Shown here: positions 51,053-60,821 of the stretch, piece by piece
Numbering within the stretch: the first letter of the stretch is position 1
Layout: every line of letters begins with the position of its first letter
Assembly (NCBI RefSeq): GCF_003710815.1
Contig: NZ_RHHP01000003.1
Coordinates: forward strand, 216,784-280,783
Length of the DNA: 64,000 nucleotides
Reading direction: 5' to 3'
DNA from: Brevibacillus centrosporus
GTDB lineage: Bacteria; Bacillota; Bacilli; Brevibacillales; Brevibacillaceae
Program-made: the position numbers and the translations under genes
The notes under the pieces: generated by a model
The model's input: the letters and a program-made list of their open reading frames with translations, nothing else
Told to the model about the DNA's origin: nothing
Databases searched by the model: none

Positions 51053-52738
51053 TTACTGTCTCTCGACTGTGATTTCGGGTTGAATAAATACTTCAAACAA
51101 CCGCTCCCAAGGCAGGACAATTTCTACGTCATCGAGACTTGTAAGCTTTCCAGTGAACGTGTGGTTGCCGCGCTTGCCGATGTCGATGATTTGATCCGCG
51201 AAGTAGTTCTCATACCAATCCTCTACCTCGGGTGCGAGCTCCTCCACGACGAAATCGTTCACTTCCTCAAAATCGTCGCCAAGTCCCCATTCATTTCCGC
51301 CCAATTCCTTGACCAACTCCCGGGCATCTGCCATGACTTCGTTCCGGTAGTTGTGATCGTTGACAAACGAGGAGAGCAGCAGATTCACGTGTGCCTCAGC
51401 CGCATCCACCGTCAACGGCACGCCAAACTGATTTCCCTTTTCCAAAAAGGCGGTGCGCTGAAGAGCTTGACCCAAGGCGCTGCCCATATTGTTCCCCGCT
51501 GTGCCCCATCCGGTATAGGAGAGAAGGGCTGGCAGCTTCACATCGTCCTGCAGACGCTCGATGAGATCGGGGTCTGCCTTGTTCGTAATCGTCACATCCG
51601 TCACGGCAACTCGCTTCCCGTCCTCGAGGTGCTCGTTGATCACGTCGACAAAATCATCCAGCGCTTCCCTGCGGTCGGCTTTGCTCTCCCCTGGTTCCGA
51701 TGGCGTATTCACCATCAGGACGAGATCCGCATCATCTGCATCACGTACCGCCTTGCCACCTGCCGCAACGATATGCATGTCCACGCTCTCGTCAAACGTC
51801 GTATCTTCAAACGGCGCCGTCCAGTCGCTGCCATCTATGCCCGAATACTCGACGGCTACTTTGGGGTGGATGCCGAGTTGATCGAGTGACAGACGGCTGA
51901 CGAGCACTGTTCCTACTTCATCGGCTCCGGGAAACACCGCTGTGCGATCCTCGACACCGAGGTCCTCCGCTTTTTCCACCAACGCTTCCCGTTCTGCGCG
52001 GTGCAATCCGTGTGGAGCTGCGTCATCCTGAGCAAGCACGAGGTAATCGATGGTTCCGTCTTTGACCCAATCGATGAGCAAGGAATTGATTTTGTGATTG
52101 CGTTCACGGGCATCCAGATAATCCTGCAGAACGGCTTCGGGAATGAGCTCCTCCAGCTCTTCCAGACGATCCTCTTTTTCCGTCATCCCGAGGTTGTGCA
52201 CTTCGTCATAGAGAATGGCCCACTCCCGGATCTGATCGTAATATTTCAGTGTTTCGGGATCGGTAGCCGTTACTGCCAGCCGCTGAATCGTATCGAATAC
52301 GAAGATCGGCTTCTTCGGCTTCTTGGCTTTCAGTCGCTTGATCGCCTTGATATTGGAAAGCGCATCCTCGTACGATTGATCGGCGGTACGGGAAGCCACA
52401 AGCCCCCCGTATGCGAGCATGCTGACGGAAATGACCGAGCCATCGACTTTGTCTGCCTGATCAAGAAGCCAGTCGCCAATCTCCTCCCCATCTCCCGGGG
52501 TCGTGAAATGACCGAGCATGTCTTCATCCGGCATGATCGTCTCCACTCCTCCCGCCTTCGCAGTCATCTGCGGAAAATACGTATTGACTGGACGATCATC
52601 CAGTGGCACCAGCGCGATTTTGGCAATCGGCTTGGGCGACGTTTTTGCCTGTGCCCCATTCATTTGCCCAAACGGCAGCATGCCTGTCAGCAGCGTTGCC
52701 ATCGCAACCGTAGAAATTACAAATCTCCACTTCTTCAT
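51053..52738 (-). CDS. Secreted DUF4127 family protein
   Basis: A 561-residue protein with a signal peptide (MKKWRFVISTVAMATLLTGM, cleavage likely after AQA near residue 31). DUF4127 features follow: IALVPLDDRPVNTYFPQMTA, SVSMLAYGGLVASR, QDDAAPHG and TNKADPDLIERL. Function unknown; several conserved Asp/His suggest a metal-dependent hydrolase-like fold. Probably exported, acting outside the cell. ATG 52738 has GGGAG at 8 nt. It follows the FAD oxidoreductase by 41 bp and is likely the last gene of the ABC operon. Confidence 0.88.
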   Translation of the reverse strand: MKKWRFVISTVAMATLLTGMLPFGQMNGAQAKTSPKPIAKIALVPLDDRPVNTYFPQMTAKAGGVETIMPDEDMLGHFTTPGDGEEIGDWLLDQADKVDGSVISVSMLAYGGLVASRTADQSYEDALSNIKAIKRLKAKKPKKPIFVFDTIQRLAVTATDPETLKYYDQIREWAILYDEVHNLGMTEKEDRLEELEELIPEAVLQDYLDARERNHKINSLLIDWVKDGTIDYLVLAQDDAAPHGLHRAEREALVEKAEDLGVEDRTAVFPGADEVGTVLVSRLSLDQLGIHPKVAVEYSGIDGSDWTAPFEDTTFDESVDMHIVAAGGKAVRDADDADLVLMVNTPSEPGESKADRREALDDFVDVINEHLEDGKRVAVTDVTITNKADPDLIERLQDDVKLPALLSYTGWGTAGNNMGSALGQALQRTAFLEKGNQFGVPLTVDAAEAHVNLLLSSFVNDHNYRNEVMADARELVKELGGNEWGLGDDFEEVNDFVVEELAPEVEDWYENYFADQIIDIGKRGNHTFTGKLTSLDDVEIVLPWERLFEVFIQPEITVERQ

Positions 52739-52779
52739 CGTTTCGACTCCCTTCATCGCAAGCGAAAGTAACGGACGAC

Positions 52780-54120
52780 TTACAGAACGGCATTTGCTTT
52801 TCGCAATTCTAGCTGCAGCTTGGATACGTCAATCTTTCGTGGAATCGTTCGATCCAGATGAGCGATGGCTGCCGCCGTACCTGCTGCCTGACCGGTAGCC
52901 ATGCAGCTCGGAGTGAGCCTCGTCGTCGCCAGCGCCTCATGCGTGGTCGAAATGCACCTCCCTGCCGCGAGCAGGTTTTCGATCCTTTTCGGCAGCAGAC
53001 AGCGATACGGGATGTCGTAAGCGCCGTCCCCCTCGATATCCGCGGCGATCACGCCTTTTCCGGATGGATCATGGATGTCGACAGGATAGCCGCTGCGTGC
53101 GACCACGTCAGCGAATTTGCGTCCCTGCACCACGTCCTCGATCGTCAGGCTGTACGCTCCTGCGATTCTGCGCGTTTCCCGAATGCCGATCTGCGTTCCG
53201 ACTGCAGAGATGGAGGCACCAGAAAACCCTGCGATCTTACTTTTCAAAAATTCAGATATCATTAAAACCTGACGTCTCCCTATCTCCTCTGCCTCCGTCA
53301 AATCCTCCACATCCGTGCCATCCAGTCCTTGGACGCGCGTGCAGTTGATCAGTACCTCATCCTTTTCCGGACCGGTGAAAAAGAGAACCTGATCACGGTT
53401 GATCGGCACTCCTGATGCCTTCCACTGTGTGTAAAAGCCTTGGACACCTGTCAGCGGTATCTCTCTAAGCTTTGCAAACGGCGTCTTGTGGTAGAAATCC
53501 TCCGGGTGAGCCAGCATGTACGCTTTGACCTGCTCCAAATCCACCCCGCGCATCCGAAACTTCATCGTCATCGGCTGCGTGCGTCCGTCGCTTTCCCTGC
53601 CCTGGTACGTCGGCGCTCCAGACAAATACGCCACATCTGCATCTCCAGAGGCATCGACGAAGATATTTCCGCGAATCTCGTACCTGCCGGATTTGGTCGT
53701 GATCTGGATCGCTCTGATCCGGTCACCTTCTACGACAGCCTCGTCAACAAAGCTGTGAACGAGCAGCTTGACTCCTGCTTCCTTCAGCATTTCGACTGCC
53801 AGAAGCTTGTAGATTTCAGGATGGTACGGCGTGACTGTATGAACGAAGCCAACTGTATCCCGCAAATGCCCCGGAGAACCGCCGCGCTCCTGCAGCCGCT
53901 CCACGATTTCCTGGGCGATGCCCTTGATCACCTGGTCTCCTTTTTCCGTATGAAACGTCATCCAAGGGTACACCAAGGCAGCTGTAGACATGCCGCCGAG
54001 AAAGCCATAGCGTTCGATCAGAATCGTCTTGGCACCCATTCTTCCGCTCGCCAGTGCTGCATTGATTCCTGCGGGTCCCCCGCCTACTACCACGACATCC
54101 GCTTCAAGTATGCGGTCCAT
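52780..54120 (-). CDS. FAD-dependent oxidoreductase (FAD_oxidored family)
   Basis: A 446-residue flavoprotein with an N-terminal dinucleotide fold (ADVVVVGGGPAGINAALASGRMGA), ERYGFLGGMSTAALV (~38-52) and a C-terminal GRCISTTHEALATTRLTPSCMATGQAAGTAAAI, typical of the PF12831 group. Members sit in carbohydrate loci of Paenibacillus-type bacteria and are thought to oxidise sugars or polyols. ATG 54120 has GGAGGTGGAGGA upstream. Cytoplasmic, no signal peptide. Confidence 0.88.
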   Translation of the reverse strand: MDRILEADVVVVGGGPAGINAALASGRMGAKTILIERYGFLGGMSTAALVYPWMTFHTEKGDQVIKGIAQEIVERLQERGGSPGHLRDTVGFVHTVTPYHPEIYKLLAVEMLKEAGVKLLVHSFVDEAVVEGDRIRAIQITTKSGRYEIRGNIFVDASGDADVAYLSGAPTYQGRESDGRTQPMTMKFRMRGVDLEQVKAYMLAHPEDFYHKTPFAKLREIPLTGVQGFYTQWKASGVPINRDQVLFFTGPEKDEVLINCTRVQGLDGTDVEDLTEAEEIGRRQVLMISEFLKSKIAGFSGASISAVGTQIGIRETRRIAGAYSLTIEDVVQGRKFADVVARSGYPVDIHDPSGKGVIAADIEGDGAYDIPYRCLLPKRIENLLAAGRCISTTHEALATTRLTPSCMATGQAAGTAAAIAHLDRTIPRKIDVSKLQLELRKANAVL

Positions 54121-54134
54121 ATCCTCCACCTCCG

Positions 54135-54980
54135 TTAATCCTTCATTCCCGTCATCGATACACCCTCAATGAACTGCTTTTGGGCAAAAAAGAACACAAT
54201 CAGCAGGGGCAGGGTCGCCATCACCGAAGCACTCATCAGGTGATGCCAGGCCGTTCCCGCTTCGTCTGTAAACAAGGACAAGGCGAGCGGCAGCGTCATC
54301 AGCTCTCGGTCGTTCAAGAAAATGAGCGGATCGTAAAAGTCGTTCCAGCTGGTCAAAAAGGTAAAAATCGTCAAGGTCGCAATCGCCGGCTTGGCAAGCG
54401 GCAGCATGATGCTCCAGTAGATTCGCCAGCGCGAGCAGCCATCGATCATCGCGGCCTCCTCCAGCTCCTTCGGTATCCCGAGGAAAAACTGGCGCATGAC
54501 GAAAACTCCGAAGATTCCTCCCGCACCAAATATCGGGAGCACGATCAGCGGCACATGCGTATTGATGAAGCCTAGTACACGCATGAACAAAAACATCGGA
54601 ATCGAGGTCACTTCATTCGGAATCATCATCGTCGACAGCAGAAGCAGGAAGACGAGATTGCGCCCTTTAAAAGGAATTCTCGCAAACGCATAGCCGGCGA
54701 TCGAAGCAAACAAGACCGTACCGATTGTCACAAGAATCGCGATGTACAGGCTGTTCCAATAGAACAGGTGGAATGGCGTGTTCGCCAGTACCTCCGTGTA
54801 ATTTTCCAGCCGGATCGGCGATGGAATCAGCTCAGGGGGAAACACGAAGATTTTGGCTGGCTCCTTGAGCGATGTCGAGAGCATCCATAGGAACGGAACG
54901 AGCATGATGAGGGAGACGACAGACAGCGTCACATAGTTCAACCCGATCCCGAGGATTTTTCCGGGACTCTTATTCTTCAT
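54135..54980 (-). CDS. Carbohydrate ABC transporter permease, MalG type
   Basis: A 281-residue CUT1 permease with six membrane segments and the EAA loop (LEEAAMIDGCSRWRIYWSIMLPLAKPA). Its ATG (54980) lies inside the end of the MalF-type gene (11-bp overlap), so the two are translationally coupled. Confidence 0.92.
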   Translation of the reverse strand: MKNKSPGKILGIGLNYVTLSVVSLIMLVPFLWMLSTSLKEPAKIFVFPPELIPSPIRLENYTEVLANTPFHLFYWNSLYIAILVTIGTVLFASIAGYAFARIPFKGRNLVFLLLLSTMMIPNEVTSIPMFLFMRVLGFINTHVPLIVLPIFGAGGIFGVFVMRQFFLGIPKELEEAAMIDGCSRWRIYWSIMLPLAKPAIATLTIFTFLTSWNDFYDPLIFLNDRELMTLPLALSLFTDEAGTAWHHLMSASVMATLPLLIVFFFAQKQFIEGVSMTGMKD

Positions 54981-55908
54981 GGAAGACCCACCTCTTTCGA
55001 TACTGCCACTGGAGTAACGTAAATACAAAAATGATAAAGAACAGTACAAAAGCGAGCGCTGACGCGTAGCCAAACTCGAAGTTTTTGAAGGCCTTCTCCC
55101 AGATGTAGTAGACCAGCACCTTCGTACTGTCGCCTGGTCCTCCTTGGGTCATCACGTAGATTTGGCCGAACACCTTGAGCGATCCAATAATGGTCAATAG
55201 CGTCGTCAAAAAGATCGTGGGCGAGATCATTGGGACGGTGATCTGGAAAAACTGACGTGCCCTTCCTGCTCCATCAATCCTCGCTGCCTCGTATAAGTGA
55301 ACAGGCACCTGCTGCAGAGCGGCAATAAACAGCACCATGTTCAAGCCCACGTTTTTCAGGACGCTGGTCACGATGACGACAGGCATGGCCAACTGCGGAT
55401 TGTACAGCCAGGCTGGACCCGTGATCCCGAACAGCTGCAGGATCTGGTTGATAAAGCCTGTATCGGTTGCAAACAGGTACTTCCAGACAATTGCCCAAAC
55501 GATCAGCGAAGTCATGACCGGCACGAAGATGGCTGTACGGAAGATGCCAATCCCGGGCAGCTTGCGGACGAGCAGAAGTGCCAGACCCAGAGCGAGGGCA
55601 ATATTCAGCGGAACGAGTCCTGCCGCAAACGTGAACGTATTGCCAACAACCGTCCAAAACTCCTCATCGGAAAAAATGGCCTTGTAGTTGTCCATCCCAA
55701 CAAAGGTCGGCTCTCCCAAAAGCGGCCAATCCGTCAGACTCATGTAAAAGGCGAGCAATAGCGGCCCGAGCAGCAGCACGAGAAATCCGAGCACCATCGG
55801 ACTGACAAACAGCCAGCCACTCACATTGGCTTCCCGATGAAACGGATTTCTTTTCGGCTTCGCTTTTTTCTGTTCAGGAGAGATGGGAATATTCATGTTG
55901 CTCTCCAT
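54970..55908 (-). CDS. Carbohydrate ABC transporter permease, MalF type
   Basis: A 312-residue CUT1 permease with six membrane segments, the typical long first loop and an EAA motif (YEAARIDGAGRARQFFQITVPMISP). ATG 55908 is preferred over 55914 because AGGAGG is then properly spaced. The ATPase (MsmX-type) is not in this locus, as is usual for Bacillota CUT1 systems. Confidence 0.92.
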   Translation of the reverse strand: MESNMNIPISPEQKKAKPKRNPFHREANVSGWLFVSPMVLGFLVLLLGPLLLAFYMSLTDWPLLGEPTFVGMDNYKAIFSDEEFWTVVGNTFTFAAGLVPLNIALALGLALLLVRKLPGIGIFRTAIFVPVMTSLIVWAIVWKYLFATDTGFINQILQLFGITGPAWLYNPQLAMPVVIVTSVLKNVGLNMVLFIAALQQVPVHLYEAARIDGAGRARQFFQITVPMISPTIFLTTLLTIIGSLKVFGQIYVMTQGGPGDSTKVLVYYIWEKAFKNFEFGYASALAFVLFFIIFVFTLLQWQYRKRWVFHEE

Positions 55909-55982
55909 ACGCATTCCTCCTTCGTGGGCGAAGCTGCCTCTTCCTTTTTCTTACGAGGCCGCACCCGGTTCCCTTTGCGTGC

Positions 55983-56672
55983 TTATTTGTCGATTGCATT
56001 GCGTAGGGCTGCGACCGACCTTTTGATCTCGTCTGTCGTCGTCCCAAGTGCCATCGCCCCCGCCAGCAAGACACGCACGCCCGTATCTCGCAGGGCCGGA
56101 ATATCTGCTGGCACGACTTTTCGCTGGGTAGGAACCATCACCGGAATCCCCGCCTTTTCCACCAACAACCGATATTTCAGCAGATCGGTAAATACCAATG
56201 GCGTCCCGTATTCCGCACCTGGGACGATAGAGGCTTCCAAGGCAGTCATGGGAAAATGCTTCATTGAATCTAGCAACGCCCAATCGAATTGATCGTCAAT
56301 GGCAAAGGTGCTCGCTACCCCCTCGATCCTCATCTGTGCTGCTGGCAGGTGGTGTCCGTAAATCGAGATAAAGTCTATGCCAATTGCGGAAAGCTGCGCT
56401 AGCTCGGCTGGGTTCAAGTCTTGTGGAGAGCCAGCAGGAACGATGCCAAACGGTCCGTCAAACTGACTGCGGATGGATGTGAACAGCTCAAGATAATTGG
56501 CGAGGGGGCCAAAGCTGTTTCCACTCGCTCGATGATGCACGTTCATATGCACCTTGAGTCCATCTGCTCCTTCCGCAAACGCTGCATTCGCCAGCGCCTC
56601 CTCATTTCGCGGCAGACTGACGAACAGCTGAAACGGCTTTTCAGAAAGCGCACGCTCCAATCGATTCATCAC
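55983..56672 (-). CDS. Predicted TIM-barrel protein of unknown function
   Basis: A 229-residue protein with barrel-like repeats: PFQLFVSLPRNEEALANAAFAEGADGLKVHMN, FGIVPAGSPQD, DFISIYGHHLPA and a C-terminal VRVLLAGAMALGTTTDEIKRSVAALRNAI. This layout resembles phosphate-binding (beta-alpha)8 enzymes such as epimerases or aldolases, but I cannot name the family. GTG 56672 or ATG 56669 behind GGAGGGG. It lies between the substrate-binding protein and the permeases. Confidence 0.75.
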   Translation of the reverse strand: MMNRLERALSEKPFQLFVSLPRNEEALANAAFAEGADGLKVHMNVHHRASGNSFGPLANYLELFTSIRSQFDGPFGIVPAGSPQDLNPAELAQLSAIGIDFISIYGHHLPAAQMRIEGVASTFAIDDQFDWALLDSMKHFPMTALEASIVPGAEYGTPLVFTDLLKYRLLVEKAGIPVMVPTQRKVVPADIPALRDTGVRVLLAGAMALGTTTDEIKRSVAALRNAIDK

Positions 56673-56729
56673 GAAGCTCCCCTCCCTTCAAATGGTTGGC
56701 GGCCTGTTGTCCAGACCGCCACAGCTCAG

Positions 56730-58025
56730 CTATTTTTTCAAAATCGGGTTGATCTTCTCTTCCAACGACTTCATGATATCCTGCGGCTGTGCCGTTTGAC
56801 CGAACAGCTGGTCAAAGCCGGCGAGAATCGTATTGTCGATTTTTTGCCATTCCACATGGCCTGGCTGGAAGTGCGCTTTTGGCATTTCATCGATCACGGC
56901 TTGCTTGATGTGGGCCGGGTCCGGATTGTCAGGCTGCTTCAAGAACAAATCCGAGTTGAGTACCGATGTGCGCGGTGGCACGAAGTAAGCAGATGTCGCC
57001 TGGACGCCTTCCTCGCTGGCGATGAATTTGAGGAACTCCTTTGTTTCCTGCAAATGCTTGGTTCCTTTGAAAATCGAGTAGCCTGCCTGGCCGAGCATCG
57101 GGGCCGAGCCTTGGGAACCGGATGGCATCGGCGCGATGTCCCATTTAAAATCTTTGATCGTGCGCGCTTTGGAGACGTAGCTGTACACATCGAAGAACAT
57201 CCCGATTTTGCCTGACTCAAAGCTCACCTGCTCCCCGGCTTTCGGATGCGAGCCATCCGTAAACATCATGCGCTGCAGCATGCTGAGCGTCTCCGTTCCG
57301 TATTGGTCGTTCCAGGTGAACTGAGTCATCTCTTTGTTGAAAGGTCCGCTGCCATTTGACCACGAGTACGAGGATAGGAGGATCCACGTTTTCCAGTCCC
57401 GGAAGAAGTTGGCCCCGTAGATTTTGCTCGCGCCCGTCCCGCTGGTGATCGCTTTTGCTGTCTTTTCAAACTCTTCCCACGTCCACTTGCCTTCTTTTGC
57501 CAGATCGTTCGGTGATTTCAGACCGGCTTTCTCGATCAGGTCCTTGTTGTAGAACATCACGCTTGGCGGTGTAGAAAAGGGGATCCCGTAGAGCTTTTCA
57601 TCTTTTTGGAACAGGGCGAGCGTGGACGGAATGAAGTCGTCCATTTTAAAGTTGGCGTCGGAATTGAGGTCCGTCACGTCCTCCAAAATGCCATTTGCCA
57701 TAAACTGCGGCACCATGCGCTCCGATACCCAGCCGATGTCCGGCAGCTCCTGTCCTGCTGCCAGCACGGTCACCTTTTGCTGATAATCCGGGAAAGGCAC
57801 AGATTCCAGCTTTACTTTGATATTCGGGTGAGTTTGTGTGAATTTATCGATCAGCTTCTGGTATAGATCGAGGTGAGCTTGATTGCCCCATGTCAAAAAG
57901 GAAAGCTCCACAGGCTCATCGCTTTTCGCCGCAGGATCGCTGGATGCTGCCGGCTTGCTGCTGCACCCCGCAAAAGTAAACGCTGTCAAAAGTATAGACA
58001 ATGCCAAAAAGATTGCCTTTTTCAT
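56730..58025 (-). CDS. Sugar ABC transporter substrate-binding lipoprotein (CUT1)
   Basis: A 431-residue family-1 solute-binding protein. The signal peptide carries a lipobox (TFAGC, Cys20), followed by a Ser/Ala/Lys linker. The mature part has the usual SBP pattern (FTQTHPNIKVKLESVPFPDY, LPDIGWVSERMVPQFMANG, YGIPFSTPPSVMFYNKDLIEKAG). It captures an oligosaccharide or polyol outside the membrane. First gene of the ABC operon, with its own promoter region after the regulator genes. Confidence 0.93.
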   Translation of the reverse strand: MKKAIFLALSILLTAFTFAGCSSKPAASSDPAAKSDEPVELSFLTWGNQAHLDLYQKLIDKFTQTHPNIKVKLESVPFPDYQQKVTVLAAGQELPDIGWVSERMVPQFMANGILEDVTDLNSDANFKMDDFIPSTLALFQKDEKLYGIPFSTPPSVMFYNKDLIEKAGLKSPNDLAKEGKWTWEEFEKTAKAITSGTGASKIYGANFFRDWKTWILLSSYSWSNGSGPFNKEMTQFTWNDQYGTETLSMLQRMMFTDGSHPKAGEQVSFESGKIGMFFDVYSYVSKARTIKDFKWDIAPMPSGSQGSAPMLGQAGYSIFKGTKHLQETKEFLKFIASEEGVQATSAYFVPPRTSVLNSDLFLKQPDNPDPAHIKQAVIDEMPKAHFQPGHVEWQKIDNTILAGFDQLFGQTAQPQDIMKSLEEKINPILKK

Positions 58026-58043
58026 GATGTACCCCCTTTTTTC

Positions 58044-58092
58044 TGGAATCGTTTCCTAGCCCAAGTATAGATTTGATGGAATATTAAGATAA
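58044..58092 (-). promoter_or_regulatory. Promoter of the ABC operon with a cre-like site
   Basis: On the minus strand a -10 TATACT (58064-58069) lies 17 bp after a weak -35 TTATCT (58087-58092), which fits activator-dependent transcription by the adjacent YesN-type regulator. Just downstream, AGGAAACGATTCCA (58044-58057) has the symmetric cre core GGAAACGATTCC and matches 11 of 14 consensus positions. Confidence 0.5.
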
Positions 58093-58122
58093 ATCACCTG
58101 TTTTACAGATTTGGTATGGGAT

Positions 58123-58878
58123 TTATAGGTCTTCTTCTCCTGACGCCCCATCCCGGTAACCGCCGGGGGTCATCCCGACTTCTTTCTTGAAAACGATCAT
58201 GAAATGCTTGGGGCTCTGGTAGCCAACCAAGCGGGAAATGTCGTAGATCTTCAGGCTTGTCTCACGCAACAGCTGCTTGGCCCGTTTCATCCTCGTCCTC
58301 GTAACGTAGTCAGACACGTTTTCTCCCGTCTCAGTCTTGAACAGCTGGCTGAGGTAAATGGGATTGAGGTGGACGAAATCTGCCAGCGTTTGCAGACGTA
58401 GGTCGCCATCTGTATGATCCTGGATGTAGTTTTTGACTTTGCGGATGATGTGCCGCTCTTCCTTTTGACTTTCGGTCTGCTCAGCTGCGACCGACTGTTT
58501 CTTTCGCTCCAGTGACAGCCGGATTTTTTCCAGCGTTCCCACCAGCTCGATCCGGTCAATCGGCTTGAGCAGGTAGTCTGTTACTTTGTGCTTCAATGCT
58601 TTTTGGGCGTACTGAAAGTCACCGTATCCACTGATAATGACGATGGGCAGCTCTTCATACATCTCGCGAATCTTGCCGATCATCGCCAGCCCATCGATTT
58701 CTCTCATGCGAATGTCCGTGATGATCAGATCAGGCATGTCCGTGCGCAAATAGTGCAGCGCCTCTTTCCCATCCTGCGCCTCTGCTACGACACAAAAGCC
58801 TGTAGTCACCTTTTCGATCAAGGTCTTCAAGCCTTCCCGGATGATCCGCTCATCCTCCACTAGCAAGACTTTGTACAT
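58123..58878 (-). CDS. YesN-type response regulator (REC-AraC)
   Basis: A 251-residue regulator with a receiver domain (VEDERII acidic pair, phospho-Asp in DLIITDIRMREIDG near 55, Lys in DYLLKPI near 104) and a C-terminal AraC DNA-binding domain with two HTHs (SQLFKTETGENVSDYVTRTRMKRAKQLL ... GYQSPKHFMIVFKKEVGMTPGGYR). The linker is short compared with the ~500-residue YesN. Its ATG overlaps the kinase end by 29 bp. It likely activates the ABC operon promoter directly downstream. Confidence 0.92.
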   Translation of the reverse strand: MYKVLLVEDERIIREGLKTLIEKVTTGFCVVAEAQDGKEALHYLRTDMPDLIITDIRMREIDGLAMIGKIREMYEELPIVIISGYGDFQYAQKALKHKVTDYLLKPIDRIELVGTLEKIRLSLERKKQSVAAEQTESQKEERHIIRKVKNYIQDHTDGDLRLQTLADFVHLNPIYLSQLFKTETGENVSDYVTRTRMKRAKQLLRETSLKIYDISRLVGYQSPKHFMIVFKKEVGMTPGGYRDGASGEEDL

Positions 58879-60721
58879 GTCTCATCGCCCTCTTTTCATT
58901 TTCTATGGGGATTCGCAAGGAAAAGATCGATCCTTGTCCTGCCTGACTGTCCATCATCAGGTGGTATCCTGCGCCGTACAGGAGGGTAATCCGCTGGTAA
59001 ATATTGCGGAGAGCCGTCCCCGTACGCTGGCTGCTTGCTGCTTCATTCTGGTGAAAGGGGATTCTGACACTGGAGCGCAGCCTGATCAGCTCTGGCTGGG
59101 TCATCCCTTTGCCGTTATCGCGCACACTGATCTGCATAGCCTCAGCATCCCGTGCGACTGAAAGCCAAATGGTACCGCCTCTCTCCTGGCGCTCGATGCC
59201 ATGGTATATCGCATTTTCCAGCAAGGGCTGCAAAAGAAGCTTCGGAATGGGCGCGTCTCGCAGCGACTCATCCACTTCCATCACCACCTGGATTCGATCC
59301 CCGAGACGTGTCTGCTGGATACGAACGTAAGAGGACAGTGATTCCAGCTCTTGCGCCAGTGTCACAAAGCCATCTCCCCGCTCTACGGTGTACCGCATCA
59401 GCTTGCCTAAAGAGGACACCATGTCCGATACATCGTAGTTGCCTGCACGGATCGCCATCATGTTGATCGCCTCGAGCGTATTGTAGATAAAATGCGGGTG
59501 GATCTGACTCTGCAGGGCCGCCAGCTCCGCCTCCCGTTCGCGCAAGCTGATGACGTATACTTCGTTGACGAGTCGGTTGATCTCTTCTACCATGTGGTTA
59601 AACTGCTCGCTCAGCTTGCCGATCTCATCTGCGGAGGAGACTGGCACACGCTCGTGAAAATGTCCTTGCTCGACCTGGAGCATTTTTTCCTTAAGCGAAA
59701 CCAGCGGCTTGCTGAGTGAATAGGCAAAATAGCTTGCGAGTCCTCCCGCCACGACCAGAAAGATCGCCGCGATCAGAATAGTAAAGCTGCGCAGGTCATT
59801 GGAGTCTTTCAGCAAGCTGTCTATGGGGATCATGCTGATGACTGTAAGTCCCGTCCTCGCTGATACATTGTCGATCAATAAGTAGCGCTGTCCCTGCAGG
59901 CTGATCGTTCTACCTGACTGCCCCGGATGTACGAGCCCGGCAGTTTCCCGCAGCAGCGCCTGGTAGCCAGGTGTAGTCTCGTTCTCTCGCTTCTCGAAAA
60001 AAAGCTCCTTCTGCTGATTGACGATGATCAGGCTGCCTTCTTTCGTAAAGGGCATGTTGGTCAAAATCTGATCGATCATCTCCATCTTCATGTCGATCTT
60101 GATGATTCCGAGCGGCAGATTGGTGTTGGGCTCTCTTAAAAGACGTGCGACAGAAAAGTAGCGATCCATCGATGAATCAACATAGTAGGCGGGGCGGTGC
60201 GAAGGGATAATGACGGACGCACCGTTTCCTGCAAGCACGCGACTGTACCATTCCTCTTTTCGCAGATCGACCTGTGCCTTCATCGTCGACGGATCGAGAT
60301 TGGAGAAAACCAGCCCATTTAGGGACACGATCTGGATGCCCTTCACTTCCGGTCGGCTGTAAGAAAGGCTTGATATGTACAGCGCCATTTTTTGCCGTTT
60401 TTCTGTGGAAAGGTAGAGAGGTGCTTGCGCGCTGCCACCAAGCTCCCGGAGAATCGACAGAATGCTGTTATCGTAGAGGGGCATCAGGGAGAGGCGCTTC
60501 ATCTCTTCCATATTTCGGTCCAGGTTTTGGTTGATTTGGTGGACGATCTGCGCTGTGTATGCGGAGGTTCTCTCTTCGGTGGAGGTAGTGAATTTGCTGT
60601 AGGTGATCATACCTTGCAAGCTAAGCGGAATGGCGATCAGGCAGAGAAACAACGTGAGCATCTTCGTGCGTAGCGTTCCGCGAAACAGGTGCAAAGGATG
60701 CTTTTTCATCCGGTGGTTCAT
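58850..60721 (-). CDS. YesM-type sensor histidine kinase
   Basis: A 623-residue membrane kinase. A short cytoplasmic N-terminus and TM1 (~20-40) lead into an extracellular Cache-like sensor domain. TM2 (~300-320), HAMP (SKPLVSLKEKMLQVEQGHFHERVPV), the His_kinase domain with phospho-His in QSQIHPHFIYNTLEAIN, and a HATPase domain (DNGKGM) follow. It senses an extracellular sugar, possibly with the binding protein of the adjacent ABC system, and phosphorylates the overlapping regulator. ATG 60721 behind GGAGAG. Confidence 0.92.
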   Translation of the reverse strand: MNHRMKKHPLHLFRGTLRTKMLTLFLCLIAIPLSLQGMITYSKFTTSTEERTSAYTAQIVHQINQNLDRNMEEMKRLSLMPLYDNSILSILRELGGSAQAPLYLSTEKRQKMALYISSLSYSRPEVKGIQIVSLNGLVFSNLDPSTMKAQVDLRKEEWYSRVLAGNGASVIIPSHRPAYYVDSSMDRYFSVARLLREPNTNLPLGIIKIDMKMEMIDQILTNMPFTKEGSLIIVNQQKELFFEKRENETTPGYQALLRETAGLVHPGQSGRTISLQGQRYLLIDNVSARTGLTVISMIPIDSLLKDSNDLRSFTILIAAIFLVVAGGLASYFAYSLSKPLVSLKEKMLQVEQGHFHERVPVSSADEIGKLSEQFNHMVEEINRLVNEVYVISLREREAELAALQSQIHPHFIYNTLEAINMMAIRAGNYDVSDMVSSLGKLMRYTVERGDGFVTLAQELESLSSYVRIQQTRLGDRIQVVMEVDESLRDAPIPKLLLQPLLENAIYHGIERQERGGTIWLSVARDAEAMQISVRDNGKGMTQPELIRLRSSVRIPFHQNEAASSQRTGTALRNIYQRITLLYGAGYHLMMDSQAGQGSIFSLRIPIENEKRAMRHVQSLASGG

Positions 60722-60821
60722 GGCAGGCTCTCCACTCCTTATCTACAAACTGAGAATTCGGACTATTTCTTCTGCCATTCTGTTAAATCCTTTTTCAGGT
60801 GCATCGGGCTGTAGCGGGGGG
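60722..60821. other. Upstream region of the two-component operon
   Basis: About 100 bp ahead of the kinase gene, then repeats to 61339 and unassigned sequence to 61598. No credible gene between 60722 and 61654, and no clear -35/-10 pair. Confidence 0.5.
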
